Origin: Archivesica marissinica
Lineage: Eukaryota > Mollusca > Bivalvia > Venerida > Vesicomyidae
Direction of reading: 5' to 3'
Assembly (NCBI GenBank): GCA_014843695.1
Contig: CM026404.1
Location: forward strand, 7,484,893 to 7,548,892
DNA length: 64,000 bases
Made by a program: the position numbers and the translations under genes. Below the pieces are notes generated by a model, which was not told where the DNA came from, ran no database searches, and was given only the letters and a program-made list of their open reading frames with translations. Shown piece by piece: positions 1 to 10,626 of the stretch. Numbering within the stretch: the first letter of the stretch is position 1; each line of letters starts with the position of its first letter.

Positions 1-46
1 CACCCCCATGTAAAGAATGAATCATCCACATATTACTGCTGTTGCC

Positions 47-437
47 AGCAATGATATTCACAAAGACTTATCACACACTGTATTTGAGTGTAGATCTTTC
101 TCACAAAACTATTCACAAAGACTTATCAAACACTGTATTCACGAGTAGATCTTTCTCACAAAACTATTCACAAAGACTTATCAAACACTGTATTCACGGG
201 TATATCTTTCTCACAAAACTATTCACAAAGACTTATCAAATACTGTATTCACGGGTAGATCTTTCTCACAAAACTATTCACAAAGACTTATCACACACTG
301 TATTCACGGGTAGATCTTTCTCACAAAACTATTCACAAAGACTTATCAAACACTGTATTCACGGGTAGATCTTTCTCACAAAACTATTCACAAAGACTTA
401 TCACACACAGTATTCACGGGTAGATCTTTCTCACAAT
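47..437. repeat. 55-bp tandem repeat, about 7 copies
   Basis: Seven consecutive units recur every 55 bp, each containing TTCACAAAGACTTATCA and GTAGATCTTTCTCACAA. Copies differ by single bases (for example GAGTAGATC, GGTATATC and GGTAGATC). A 108-codon open frame across it is a by-product of the period and is not a gene. Confidence 0.95.
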
Positions 438-607
438 GTTTATTCACATTTAATAATACATCAAAGTAATGAATCACAAGTTGACGTCATCAATACATTC
501 AAAGGTGTTGGCTCTGTGATAGTACTACATAAACTGAGTTCATCCTCCTTTATTTGGATTTCTACAATATACTTTAAGTCAGATTCCATATTGTCGTACT
601 CATATAC

Positions 608-1143
608 TTAAAGCGACATTACATATCAAAAAGCAAATAAAATGCACTTTTTTCATGTATAAATGCATTGCTACTACACATTCTTCTGAATACATCGAAC
701 AATAACATTGAATCAATTTAACAGTATTTTTGTGGTATACAGACTTTCAAACGTGAAAGTAGGATTTCATGTTATAACAGTCATCCAGGCTCCTGAATTG
801 ACGTTTGTTGTCATTGAAGTCAATACTAAACGCGCGATACTTTCGTTTAGATATAATTTAACTAAGATTAGTCTACAAATAAATATGCATAGGCACAAAT
901 GTGAGATATCACGGTAAATGTGTAGAATAACTCGTATTATTTAGGATAAACGCTTTGTATTACGCATGAATATCGACCCTATTTACATTATTTTGTTATG
1001 TCAACAAACCGCGTATACGACGTTTGTTTATTTGTTGAAATACTCAGTTTTTGAGGCAAATATTTGGAAACAAATTATACCAATATAATAGTAAATTACA
1101 TTCTGCAGACATTTGCGTTTTCACCGATGTAGTGTCGCTTTAA
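608..1143 (+). mobile_element. TTAA MITE family 1, copy 1
   Basis: A 536-bp non-coding element bounded by inverted ends: TTAAAGCGACATTACAT on the left and GATGTAGTGTCGCTTTAA on the right. It is the same family as 1475-1998 and, inverted, 24129-24641. The TTAA at each edge fits the target duplication used by piggyBac-type transposases. No transposase is encoded. Confidence 0.85.
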
Positions 1144-1346
1144 GCAATATGTATGCAATGTAATGTCTGAAAATAATGAGAATGTAAATTATAATGTCTT
1201 ATATAATATGTATAGTAGGTATTGTCAATACCGTATATAGGTTTCTGATATTGACATATTTTCCACATATTTAAGGCTTTTCTTCTTTTATACATAATGC
1301 ATATCGCGGTGCCGAGTTTAAACTATATGCCTGTTGTTTGCATTAA

Positions 1347-2024
1347 TTAGATATGTTTATCCTCAGATGGCATATGTATAAACTCGTTATTTATCAAAGT
1401 GGCACTTTCAAAAAGTGCTACTCCTATATCGGAATATGAATCACAGTCTATAACGAAGTGTTTTTCATCTTCGATTAAATCGACATTACATCGCAAAAAG
1501 CAAATAAAATGCATGTTTTCGCGTATAAATGCATTGCTACTACACATTCTTCTGAATACATTCGAAAACACTAATATTGAATCAATAAACAGTGTTTTTG
1601 TGGTCGACAAACTTTCAAAAGTGAAAGTAGGATTTCATATAACGGTCATCCACGCTCCTGAAATGACGTTTGTTTGTCATTGGAGTCAATACTAAACGCG
1701 CGATACTTTCGTTTAGAGATAATTTAACTAAGATTAGTCTACTAATATATATGCATAGGCACAAATGTGAGTTAGAACGGTAAATATGTATGATAAATAT
1801 TGTTATTCAGGATAAACGCTTTGTATTACGCATGCATGTCGACCCTATTTACATTATTTTGTTATGTCAACAAACCGCGTATACGACGTTTGTTATTTGT
1901 GTATTTGTTGAAATACTCTTGGAAAACAAATTATACAATACAATAGGAAATTACATTCTGCAGACATTTGCGTTTTCAACGATGTGGTGTCGCTTTAAAC
2001 CACTGTTGCACACATTCTATTATA
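1347..2024 (-). pseudogene. LINE reverse-transcriptase C-terminal relic, split by a MITE
   Basis: The minus strand encodes the Cys/His end of a LINE RT ORF (CNSGLIEDEKHFVIDC-type motif, matching CxxC...H...C in LINE-C below). The motif is interrupted by the TTAA MITE at 1475-1998. VCNSG lies right of the MITE and IEDEKHFV left of it, and removing the MITE plus one TTAA joins them in frame. Upstream of VCNSG the frame is destroyed by stops. The parent LINE is not identified. Confidence 0.6.
1475..1998 (+). mobile_element. TTAA MITE family 1, copy 2 (inside LINE relic)
   Basis: A 524-bp element with the same TIRs and interior as 608-1143. The first TIR has a small change (TTAAATCGACATTACATCG). 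It interrupts a LINE ORF exactly at TTAA, which directly demonstrates a TTAA target-site duplication. The interior has no credible ORF. Confidence 0.9.
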
Positions 2025-2269
2025 TAATGGAATATGTGATTGTCATATGTTCTGATGCCTGTCTACTAGTTGGTATTGTTTGAGCTTGGTTTTAACTTTT
2101 GCCTTTGAAGATGATTCCGCTGTTTTCATAACTGGTTCCATGCTTTTGAGATTGATTTTCGAAGTGTACTTAATTTTCTACATTTGTACCCAGTTAGTTT
2201 TAGTAACCAGTTTATTTGTAAATAAATTCGTCACCAATAACACTGTCTCTGTTAAGTATGTTATTAATA

Positions 2270-2692
2270 ATTAAAATACCCGAGTTATTATTGCACCACC
2301 GAGCACTATTGCAGGCAAGAACGGATGCTCAACAACAAGCATTTTGTCGAACACAGCCAGTCCGTGCACACATACTACAGCGCATCAGACGAGAGAGCAG
2401 TACATATAGAATATTACATCTGAGAGTAGAGACCGGTAGCTATATTTGTGAAACGTCGGAAAATAGATTGTGTTGATTTTGTACTTCCGGTGCAATCGAA
2501 AATGAAATCCATTTCCGGTTGGAGTGTACACAATATGTTGATACGAGATCAAACGTGTTTTGTGACCGTATTGCGGCAGACTATTTTACTAGCATGACTC
2601 GTGAAGATAAATTCTCATATTTGTTGAATGAACATCAACGAAAGTCCGCCAAATTCTTATATAGAGCGCATTGGTGTAGACGAACAGTTTGA
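2270..2692 (+). pseudogene. LINE reverse-transcriptase C-terminal relic
   Basis: The plus-strand reading contains LRVETGSYICETSENRLC, then FCTSGAIENEIHFRLEC and further on QRKSAKFLYRAHWCRR. These match the terminal domain of the LINE-C type ORF2 (RLCKSC...EYHFLLVC...). There is a stop between the two Cys of the first pair, and the RT core is absent. It points away from the minus-strand relic at 1347-2024. Confidence 0.6.
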
Positions 2693-3970
2693 TCCATGAA
2701 CCGAGCAGTTTTTGGCAGGGCACTAGCTGATGTTGGTAAAATCTTGTTGCCCAACGCATCGGCCTCCACACACTTTAAACACTCGATGTAGTTCATACCC
2801 CAATAGAAACTATTAACTCGCAATGCATTCCTTAATTTGACGTTGTTATTACACTCGCCATGTCGAGGCACTTCCAGTCTATTGTTAGTGATTGAACTGT
2901 CTCTGTTAGAGGTCATACGAATATTCATAAGGCACAATCTAGTGTGGAAAATAAGTAGCCGTTGAGCATCGGTACGTTTATTCCACTCAGTTTCGGTTAC
3001 ATAAACAATTGTTCCTAGTCCTATAATATTCGTATCAATAAAGTGAACTATCCGTAGTTGTATGCACATAATAGTTCGCTGAGTCAGTTGAATTTGCACC
3101 AACTATACTGCTTTAGCCAGCACACACACTACATTGTATAACCCAAATAAACGCAATACAGTTTCATATTATTCCTGTATAATACACATTGAAAGAGCAA
3201 AGTGTAATTTTAGAGAAAAACTATATGAAAGTAGTAAAGTCGTCTCTTTGCTTTTTCTATTTATAGTAACTCATTTGCATATAAGGTAATATAAAGTAGG
3301 TCACGCGCGTGCGGGTTTATTTTTAGCATAGAGCCACCTGATGACGTATCGCGCAACTACCGAGCTCTGTGTACGAAGGCGTATGTCCATATTAGAGAAA
3401 AACTATATGAATACGGCAACTTAAGCATATATACAGTCATTTTGGAGTAGCTATAACGCTTCTAAGTAATATGAAATAGGCACTACAGTACATATCAACG
3501 GGTCGGCCGATCTCTTCACGGCGTGCACGTCGCGGCCAGGGCACATCTGGCAGCAGCAGTCTAGGGCACATGGATCAATATAGTGTCGCACTCTCTTCCG
3601 GAGTGCGCGCGCATCGTCTTTTCGACTTGACCTTGCTGGGCTGGAGCTTACGAATACGCAATGCCTTTATCCAACATTATCCAGCCGCCAATACGATCAA
3701 CGCATGCAAACCGTGCTGATATTTAAATGCATGGTCGGTTTATTATGTTCCTGCGAGATGACCAACAGTGAGGGGGTGGCCCTAAGCGGACCGGTTCGAA
3801 AGAAGTACTACAGGGCCTTACTTGTCACCCTGCGAAGAGAGAAGATGTCTCCTCCTGATGTCTACCAAGCAACTTAGATTCGAGAGAAACTTCTTAGAAT
3901 ATGCACTCGCTCATAATTATGTCTCGGTGGAGGTGACTATAAACAAACAAATTGTATGTGTATGAGTGTA
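2693..3970. other. No gene recognised
   Basis: A 155-codon minus-strand frame at 2635-3102 shows no motif I can recognise and overlaps the LINE relic. A 20-bp direct repeat (TTAGAGAAAAACTATATGAA) occurs at 3210 and 3392. The segment at 3480-3700 is more GC-rich than its surroundings. Nothing else is supportable. Confidence 0.5.
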
Positions 3971-4226
3971 TTTTACGTTTATGTATCGTCGCTACCGGTT
4001 GCCCATTTGAGCGACGCCTCCTGAAGAGATTAGTCATTTTAGATTTTTGGAGGATAGTGCAATGATACAGAGAGAGACGTGCATGGTGTACAGCACTGAC
4101 ACGAGACCTTGGTTTAAAGTCCCATCTGAAAGACTGTTAATTTTATTATGGTCATACGGGGGGTCGAACCTGCGATCCCTGGATTACCAGTCCAGCGTGT
4201 TACCACTGGACTATATATCCGTCTGT
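3971..4226 (-). mobile_element. SINE-1 (tRNA-Thr-like head)
   Basis: Antisense copy of the commonest SINE in the window. Its head folds as a tRNA: the anticodon stem CTGGA/TCCAG around loop CTGGTAA gives anticodon GGT (Thr), and the B box is GGTTCGATCCC-like. The body carries ACAGTCTTTCAGATGGGACG and CACTATCCTCCAAAAATCT, and the tail ends ATAAATAAACGT. It is a retroposon, not a tRNA gene. Confidence 0.85.
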
Positions 4227-4456
4227 GGATGTGTATGAGGAAGATGATTACATCCCGGAAGAGAGATTGACGACAACGATTGTGCGATTCTTGTAGACAT
4301 CAGATGCGCACGCGTGGCTGTTAAGCATTATGTAAACAGCATATACAAAGACAGCCATTTTTCTTTCTATTCGATATTACATTCAAATACGATTATTGAA
4401 AATAAACTATTTCCAACGATGTGTTATTACATTCGTTTGGCATGTACATTGTATTT

Positions 4457-4690
4457 GGAAGTCGTGATAGCGCAGTAGATGCGTTCGCTTCAGGTGCGAA
4501 AGGTCTGGAGTTCGAGCCCCGCTGGAGCCGTTACGATTGTGCCCTTAGGTAAGCATTTAAATTCCACAATGCCTCCTCTCTCCCTCGTGGCGACGGATTC
4601 CATCAGGTATGAGGTATCGAGAATGATAAATATAAGTTGTAATAACTTGTTTCACAATCGAGCTAAAATAAATTTGTATAAAAAAATTGT
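4457..4690 (+). mobile_element. SINE-2 (tRNA-Leu-like head)
   Basis: The head reads GTCGTGATAGCGCAGTAGAT followed by TTCGC-TTCAGGT-GCGAA, an anticodon arm with CAG (Leu), then a GGAGTTCGAGCCCC B box. The body continues with CTCCCTCGTGGCGACGGATT and ends CAATCGAGCTAAAATAAATT. Other copies are 46970-47196 (minus), 63708-63945 (plus) and fragments near 41614 and 47655. Confidence 0.8.
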
Positions 4691-5008
4691 ATTTATTTTC
4701 CGAAAAATGTTTACACGGTAGCATAATATTGTAAACGTTCTGCTACAAACGGAGCCAAATCCATAATTACTCGCATACATTACAATTGGGAACATTGTGC
4801 CTCGTTTTCGTTTCTTTACTTAAATGAATCTCTCCTGTACCTCCGTGTAGATGGTAGTTCTTTCCGGGAATCCAAACTTCTGGAAAACGAAAACAGCAAC
4901 ACTCTTGTCTCAGCTCACGTTACTGTAAAACTAGCTACGCGAGCGGGGTTCGGACTGGCTCGCTTATAGCTCGCTATAAAACGGGTTTGCATCCAGAGGA
5001 AGGCCGTC

Positions 5009-5205
5009 GTCCGATTAGCGCAGTGGTTAGAGCGCTCGCTTCTCACCAATGCAACCCGGGTTCGATCCTCGGACCGGGAAGTATGTGAGATGGTACGGTT
5101 GTCGCCAGCTCGGAAAAATGGGGCATCTCCGGCTACTCCGGTTTCCTCACACACGAATGTTAAAAACTTGCTTCGCAATCGTTGTAAAATAAATAATGGT
5201 CCGAA
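5009..5205 (+). mobile_element. SINE-3 (tRNA-Glu-like head)
   Basis: The head GTCCGATTAGCGCAGTGGTT with loop TTCTCAC (possible CTC anticodon, Glu) and B box GGGTTCGATCC is followed by a body with GGTTTCCTCACACACGAATG and a tail CTTCGCAATCGTTGTAAAAT. The 3' side of the anticodon stem is mutated. A minus-strand relative lies at 57738-57925. The minus-strand ORFs over it are not genes. Confidence 0.75.
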
Positions 5206-5238
5206 CATTTGATATAGAATTGTAATATATATATAGCC

Positions 5239-7461
5239 ACCTTTGCTCAACCATCCACAAATCTGCCATCGATGGGAAGAAGGCAAAACGAAATGTTGAC
5301 TTGTATGAAGCAAATGCACAAGTTCTGGAACCTGTGACAGAAAGTAAAAGGCAGGCCCTCGTCAACTGGAAGAAAGCGCCAACCCAGCACAACTGACAAT
5401 CACTCAGGACATCCAGGAGCGAATGCCAGAAGACAGCCAGGAAATGTGCCAACGACTATTGGCTCCAGCTATGCTCCATCATAGAGCATGATTCCTCCTC
5501 CGGCAACATAAAGTACATGTACGAAGGCATCAAACAGGCCACTGGTCCCAATGTGAAGTAAACGGCTCCACTCAAAACCAAGTCAGGCGAGGTAATCACC
5601 GACCGAAGCAAGCAGATGGAGAGATGGGTAGAGCATTACCTTGAACTGTACTCCACAGAAAACACAGTGTCTGAGGAGGCCCTCATTAGCATCCCGACAC
5701 TTCCCGTACTTGAGGAGCTCGACAGCGAGCCAACCATGGCTGAACTTGAAAAAGCCATCAAAGCCCTCACCAGCGGAAAAGCAGCAGGAAATGATGCCAT
5801 ACCCCCTGAGCTGATTAAACAAGGGAAGCCAGCTCTACTACCACTTCTCCATGAACGTCTCCGCCGTGGCTGGAAGGAGGGTGAGGTGCCACAAGACATG
5901 CGCGATGCAAAGATTGTCACACTCTTCAAGAACAAGGGTGACAGAAGCGACTGCAACAACTATCGCGGCATATCCCTACTCAGCATTGTTGGCTAAGTAT
6001 TTGCTCGGGTTATTCTCGCAAGACAGCAGGTGGTAGCAGAGCGCATATACCCAGAATCCCAGTGTGGTTTCCGATCCACCATCGACATGATCTTTTCAGT
6101 GAGGCAACTCCAGGAAAAGTGTAGGGAGCAACAACAGCCACTATACCTCGCATTCGCGGACCCAACAAAGGCGTTCGACCTGGTCAGTCGCTGTGGACTT
6201 TTCAAACTGCTACACAAGATTGGCTGTCCACCAAATTTGCTCAGCATGATCACGTCGTTCCACAAAGACATGAAGAGCACCGTCAGCTTCGACGGCGACA
6301 CTTCCAAGCCTTTTCCCATCCTCGGCGGAGTCAAGCAAGGCTGCGTCCTCGCACCGACGCTCTTCGGCATCCTCTTCTCACTCCTCCTGACATATGCCTT
6401 CCAGTCCTCCTCTGACGGTGTGGTGTCTACATCCACACCCGACACGATGGCAAGCTATACAACTTGGCGCACCAAAGCCAAAACAACTCGTGTCCTACTC
6501 AGGGAGATGCTGTTCGCTGACGATGCAGCCCTCGCAAGCCACACACACGATGGCCTCCAGCGCCTCGTGGATCAATTCTCCAATGCATGTCGTGAGTTTG
6601 CCCTAACCATCAGCATAAAGAAGACATAGGTCATGACCCAGGACTTTGCAGACCCAGCTCCCATAGTCATTAACGGCGCTACACTCGCCATGGTCGACAA
6701 CTTCAGATATCTTGGATCACTGATATCCAACAACCTGTCCCTCGATGCTGGGATCAATGCACGCATTGGGAAAGCAGCCACCGTCATGTCAAAACTCACC
6801 AAGAGAGTCTGGGAGAACAGAAACCTAACGCTGAACACCAAGTTGAAGGTCTACCAGGCCTGCATACTCAGCACGCTCATCTACGGCAGCGAGTCATTGA
6901 CGACATATGCCAGACAAGAGACAAAGCTGAACTTTGAGGTGCCTTCGTAGGATCTTGGGAATCACTTGGGAAGATATGGTCACCAATTCAGAGCTCCTCA
7001 GCAGAGCGAGTTCAACAACCATCTATGCAATGCTCAGTGAACGCCGGCGCTGGCTAGGTCATGTCCGACGCATGGACAAAGAACGCATCCCCAAAGATCT
7101 ACTGTATGGTCAACTTGAACAAGGATCACGTCCAACTGGTCGCCCCCACCTAAGATACAGGGACGCTTGTAAGAGGGACCTGTGTTCAGCGCAAATCGAC
7201 ATAGAGTCTTGGGAGGACACAGCATCAAACCGGTCATTATGGAGACACGTTGTGAAAGCTGGGGTCAGACGAGCCGAGGCTGAGCGAACTCGGCTTCGTG
7301 AGCAGAAACGACAGAAGCGAAAGGCATCAATCAAACGGGATGACTCGATCTTCACCTGCGATGACTGCAACAGAGACTGCCATTCAAGAATAGGCATACT
7401 CAATCACCGCAGAAGATGTTCCTCAACAAGAGCGCAATCTCATAATACGGACGGAGGCTGA
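5239..7461 (+). mobile_element. LINE-A, 5'-truncated non-LTR retrotransposon with broken RT ORF
   Basis: Plus-strand relic of a non-LTR endonuclease/reverse-transcriptase polyprotein; the endonuclease domain is missing. The order seen is: linker (NVDLYEANAQVLEP, 5280 on), RT fingers (KAAGNDAIPPELIK, NYRGISLLSIVG), palm (AFADPTKAFDLVSR, normally a VDLTKAFD-type motif), GGVKQGCVLAPTLFGILFS, the catalytic FADDAAL (about 6510), thumb, then WLGHVRRMD and a terminal C2H2-like finger CDDCNRDCHSRIGILNHRRRC read over about 7357-7420. Stops or frameshifts occur near 5400, 5560, 5996, 6629 and 6950, so it is dead. It follows SINE-3 directly. Clade assignment is uncertain. Confidence 0.85.
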
Positions 7462-7785
7462 TGATAGTCGATAATGAACAGTGGTCTCCCTTTGTTCATA
7501 TATCAAGTCATGCTGTGATATATAATCATACAATGATACGTTATATACCATATTTAATATTTCGATGCCAGTAAATGACCCAGTTGTGCGTTTTTATGAT
7601 ATTAGCAGGATTTATTATATTAAAAGTTATATACATGTATTACATGTATTCCAATAATGTATGGTTATTTAAATTATGGCTTATATCAAGAATTCTATAC
7701 GGCATTGCCGTTCATTCTAATCAATAAATCGCATGTGTTGCGCTTATTGTGGTATACAAATACATTTGTGCTGTTTAAAGTGTGT
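7462..7785. other. No gene recognised
   Basis: AT-rich sequence between the LINE-A stop and SINE-1, likely including LINE-A 3' UTR. I see nothing further. Confidence 0.5.
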
Positions 7786-7998
7786 ACAGACGGATCTGTA
7801 GTCCAGTGGTAACACGCTGGACTGGTAATCCAGGGATCGCAGGTTCGATCCCCCGTCTGACCCTAATAAAATTAACAGTCTTTCAGATGGGACGTTAAAC
7901 CGAGGTCTCGTGTCGGTGCTTTACACCGTGCACGTAAAAGAACCAGAGGAGACTCTGGAACGGGTCTCTGTCTGTATCACAGCACTATCCTCCAAAAT
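7786..7998 (+). mobile_element. SINE-1, 3'-truncated
   Basis: Starts ACAGACGGATCTGTAGTCCA with an intact Thr-like anticodon arm and B box, and runs into CACTATCCTCCAAAAT, where it stops abruptly at the 11-bp target duplication of LINE-B. The last 70 or so bases of the SINE are missing. Confidence 0.85.
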
Positions 7999-8009
7999 AC
8001 TAGTACGAA
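7999..8009. repeat. Target-site duplication of LINE-B (left copy)
   Basis: ACTAGTACGAA is present here and again, identically, at 16037-16047, bracketing LINE-B. Confidence 0.8.
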
Positions 8010-10475
8010 TTATCTATGTCGCCGACATTTTACCTTCTAAACGATGTATTGACCTTGAAACACCAACGATCCATTCTATTTGGCTAGAAATTTGTTTAAA
8101 ATCAACATCATTCTTATTATGCTCTATATATAGACCACCGAACACTCCAGCTGCAGAATGGAATACACTTAATATAAATATTGAGAAAGCTATGGATAGC
8201 AACGCTAATATTATAATAGTTGGCGATTTAAATCAGGACCTTTTAAACAATAATGTTAATAACTTAAAACATATACTAGTAATAAACAATTTATTAAATG
8301 TAATTAATGAGCCTACGAGGGTAACAAACACATCATCTACATTAATTGATCCTATTATAATATCAGACTGTATTCAGTTTTATAATTCTGGAACAATAGA
8401 TGTCTTGACACAATTAGTGACCATAAATGCACATATGTTTATATCAAATCTCTAGAAAATCGCCGGACTTGTTCTAAATGAAAAATATGGTATTACAAAA
8501 GAGCAAATTTCGATAGACTGAATGAACTCATTTCTTCTGAAAATTGGGAATTTATTGACAATCTATCGATAGATAATGCCTGCGAAAAATTTACTGAAAC
8601 TCTATTAACTTTAATGGCAGAATGTATTCCCTCTAAAGATATAATAATAAGACCTAATGATAAACCATGGTATGACTCGGAAATCAGACGGTTTTATAGA
8701 CTTAGAGACAAACAAAAATCGTTAGCGAAAAAATCAACTAATACCAACAACTGGTCTAAATATAAAAAATTAAGAAATCATGTTAACAATCTTAAGAAAT
8801 TTGCCAAACAACGTTTCTTTTTAAATATTGAAGAAAGTATATTCGAACAAAGTTCATCTAACCGAGGAAGTTATTGGAAATCGTTAAAAGGTTTACTAGG
8901 AAACTATAAGACATCGGACTCAATTCCTGTTTTAAAAACTACACTTGCAGATGGTTCTGAACAACTACATTTTACAGATGAGGATAAGGCTAATTGTCTT
9001 AATGATTACTTTACGTCAGTTTCTAATATAGATGATTCGTCTACTAATCTACCATTAATAAACATGAAAACAAATAAATCATTAAATGATATTATCATAC
9101 AAGAATCTGACATAGAAAATATAATAAGTACTCTTGACGTTAATAAAGCCGTAGGTCCTGACCTCATTAGTCAAAGAATCTTAAAGCATGTTCAATTTTC
9201 TATCTCACAACCTTTATGTTTATTATTTAATAAATCGCTACGTGATGGGCTGTTCCCATCCAAATGGAAGCTTGCTTCAGTGTTACCCCTGTTTAAAAAA
9301 GGGCAAACTAATATTGCCAGTAACTATCGTCCGATTTCTCTTCTGAGTTGTGTAGGTAAATTAATGGAACGGTGTGTGTATAAATATATTTATAATTTTC
9401 TAGTGCCCAACGACCTAATTTATAAACAACAATCTGGGTTCTTGACAGGTCACTCATCTGTATACCAATTAATTGATATTTATCATCAGATTGCACAGTC
9501 CTTTGATTCAAGGTTACATACATGTCTAATCTTCTGCGATATATCTAAAGCATTTGACCGAGTATGGCACAAAGGATTATTATTTAAATTAAAGCAATGC
9601 GGAATTGGTGGTCAGGTTTACAAATGGATCACTGATTATCTCTCGTCCAGGGAACAGCGGGTCATTATGGGCACCTCACTTTCACGGTCTAATACTATAT
9701 ATGCAGGTGTACCCCAGGGATCAGTTCTCGGTCCCCTCTTATTTTTAATGTATGTAAATGACATAGCTGATCAACTACTAAGTATAACCCGATTATTTGC
9801 AGACGATACATCTATCTCACAACCTTTATGTTTACAACTTCCAATATTGCAGATCTTGAAGGAATACTTAACCACGATCTCAGTGTTTTAACAAAGTGGT
9901 CTAAACAGTGGCTTGTACATTCAATCCCAACAAAACTGAAGTATTGTATATTGGAAACGGAAATGAACACCAACTGAACTTAATTTTTGATACCATTAGC
10001 TTGTCTACAAATGAAAGCCACACACATCTGGGGGTAACTTTTAGCAATGATTGCAAATGGCACAGTCATATTAATTATATTACTTTATCTGCGGCCAAAC
10101 TTCTTGGTGTCATGCGAAAATTGAAATTTTCCATTAACCGCAAGTCTCTTAATCAAATTTATATTTCATTCCTAAGACCAATCCTTGAGTATGCGTCAAC
10201 TGTTTGGGATAATTGTACATTATATGATAAAGAGAACCTTGAAAAAATACAGCATGAAGCAGCTAGACTAGTGACTGGTACTACTAGGTCAGTTAGCTTG
10301 AACAACCTCTACCACGAAATTGGTTGGCTATCTCTTTCCGACAGACGCGCATATCAAAAATTAATTTTGACTTACACAATTAAGCATAATTTAGTACCTG
10401 ATTACCTAAGTGCATTATTTCCTAGAACGGTTAACCAAACGTCTCAATACAATCTGAGAAACAGTAATGATTTTG

Positions 10476-10482
10476 CAATATT
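10476..10482. repeat. Target-site duplication of LINE-C (left copy)
   Basis: CAATATT occurs here and at 15145-15151. Keeping one copy and removing everything between restores the LINE-B reading frame as NSNDFAILPRRTSLF. Confidence 0.75.
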
Positions 10483-10626
10483 CTCAAACAAAATCTCAAA
10501 TCGTTTATTAAAGCATAAAACATAATACAATGTTTATAGCCAAATACATATAATGAGTACAACATAAACAATATGCATAATTTTTTTTTTTTTCAAAAGA
10601 GCATCAGTACTATGGAACATAGATTA

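Noticed and set aside
2635..3102. 155-codon minus-strand frame as a gene
   Set aside because: No recognisable motif, it overlaps the LINE relic on the other strand, and there are no splice or codon signs.
4915..5452. Minus-strand frames of 134 and 101 codons
   Set aside because: They overlie SINE-3; the similar peptide at 57797 comes from the other SINE-3 copy.
10579..10591. T13 run as the poly(A) end of LINE-C
   Set aside because: The 7-bp duplication places the element end about 100 bp further left, so the run is internal to its 3' UTR.
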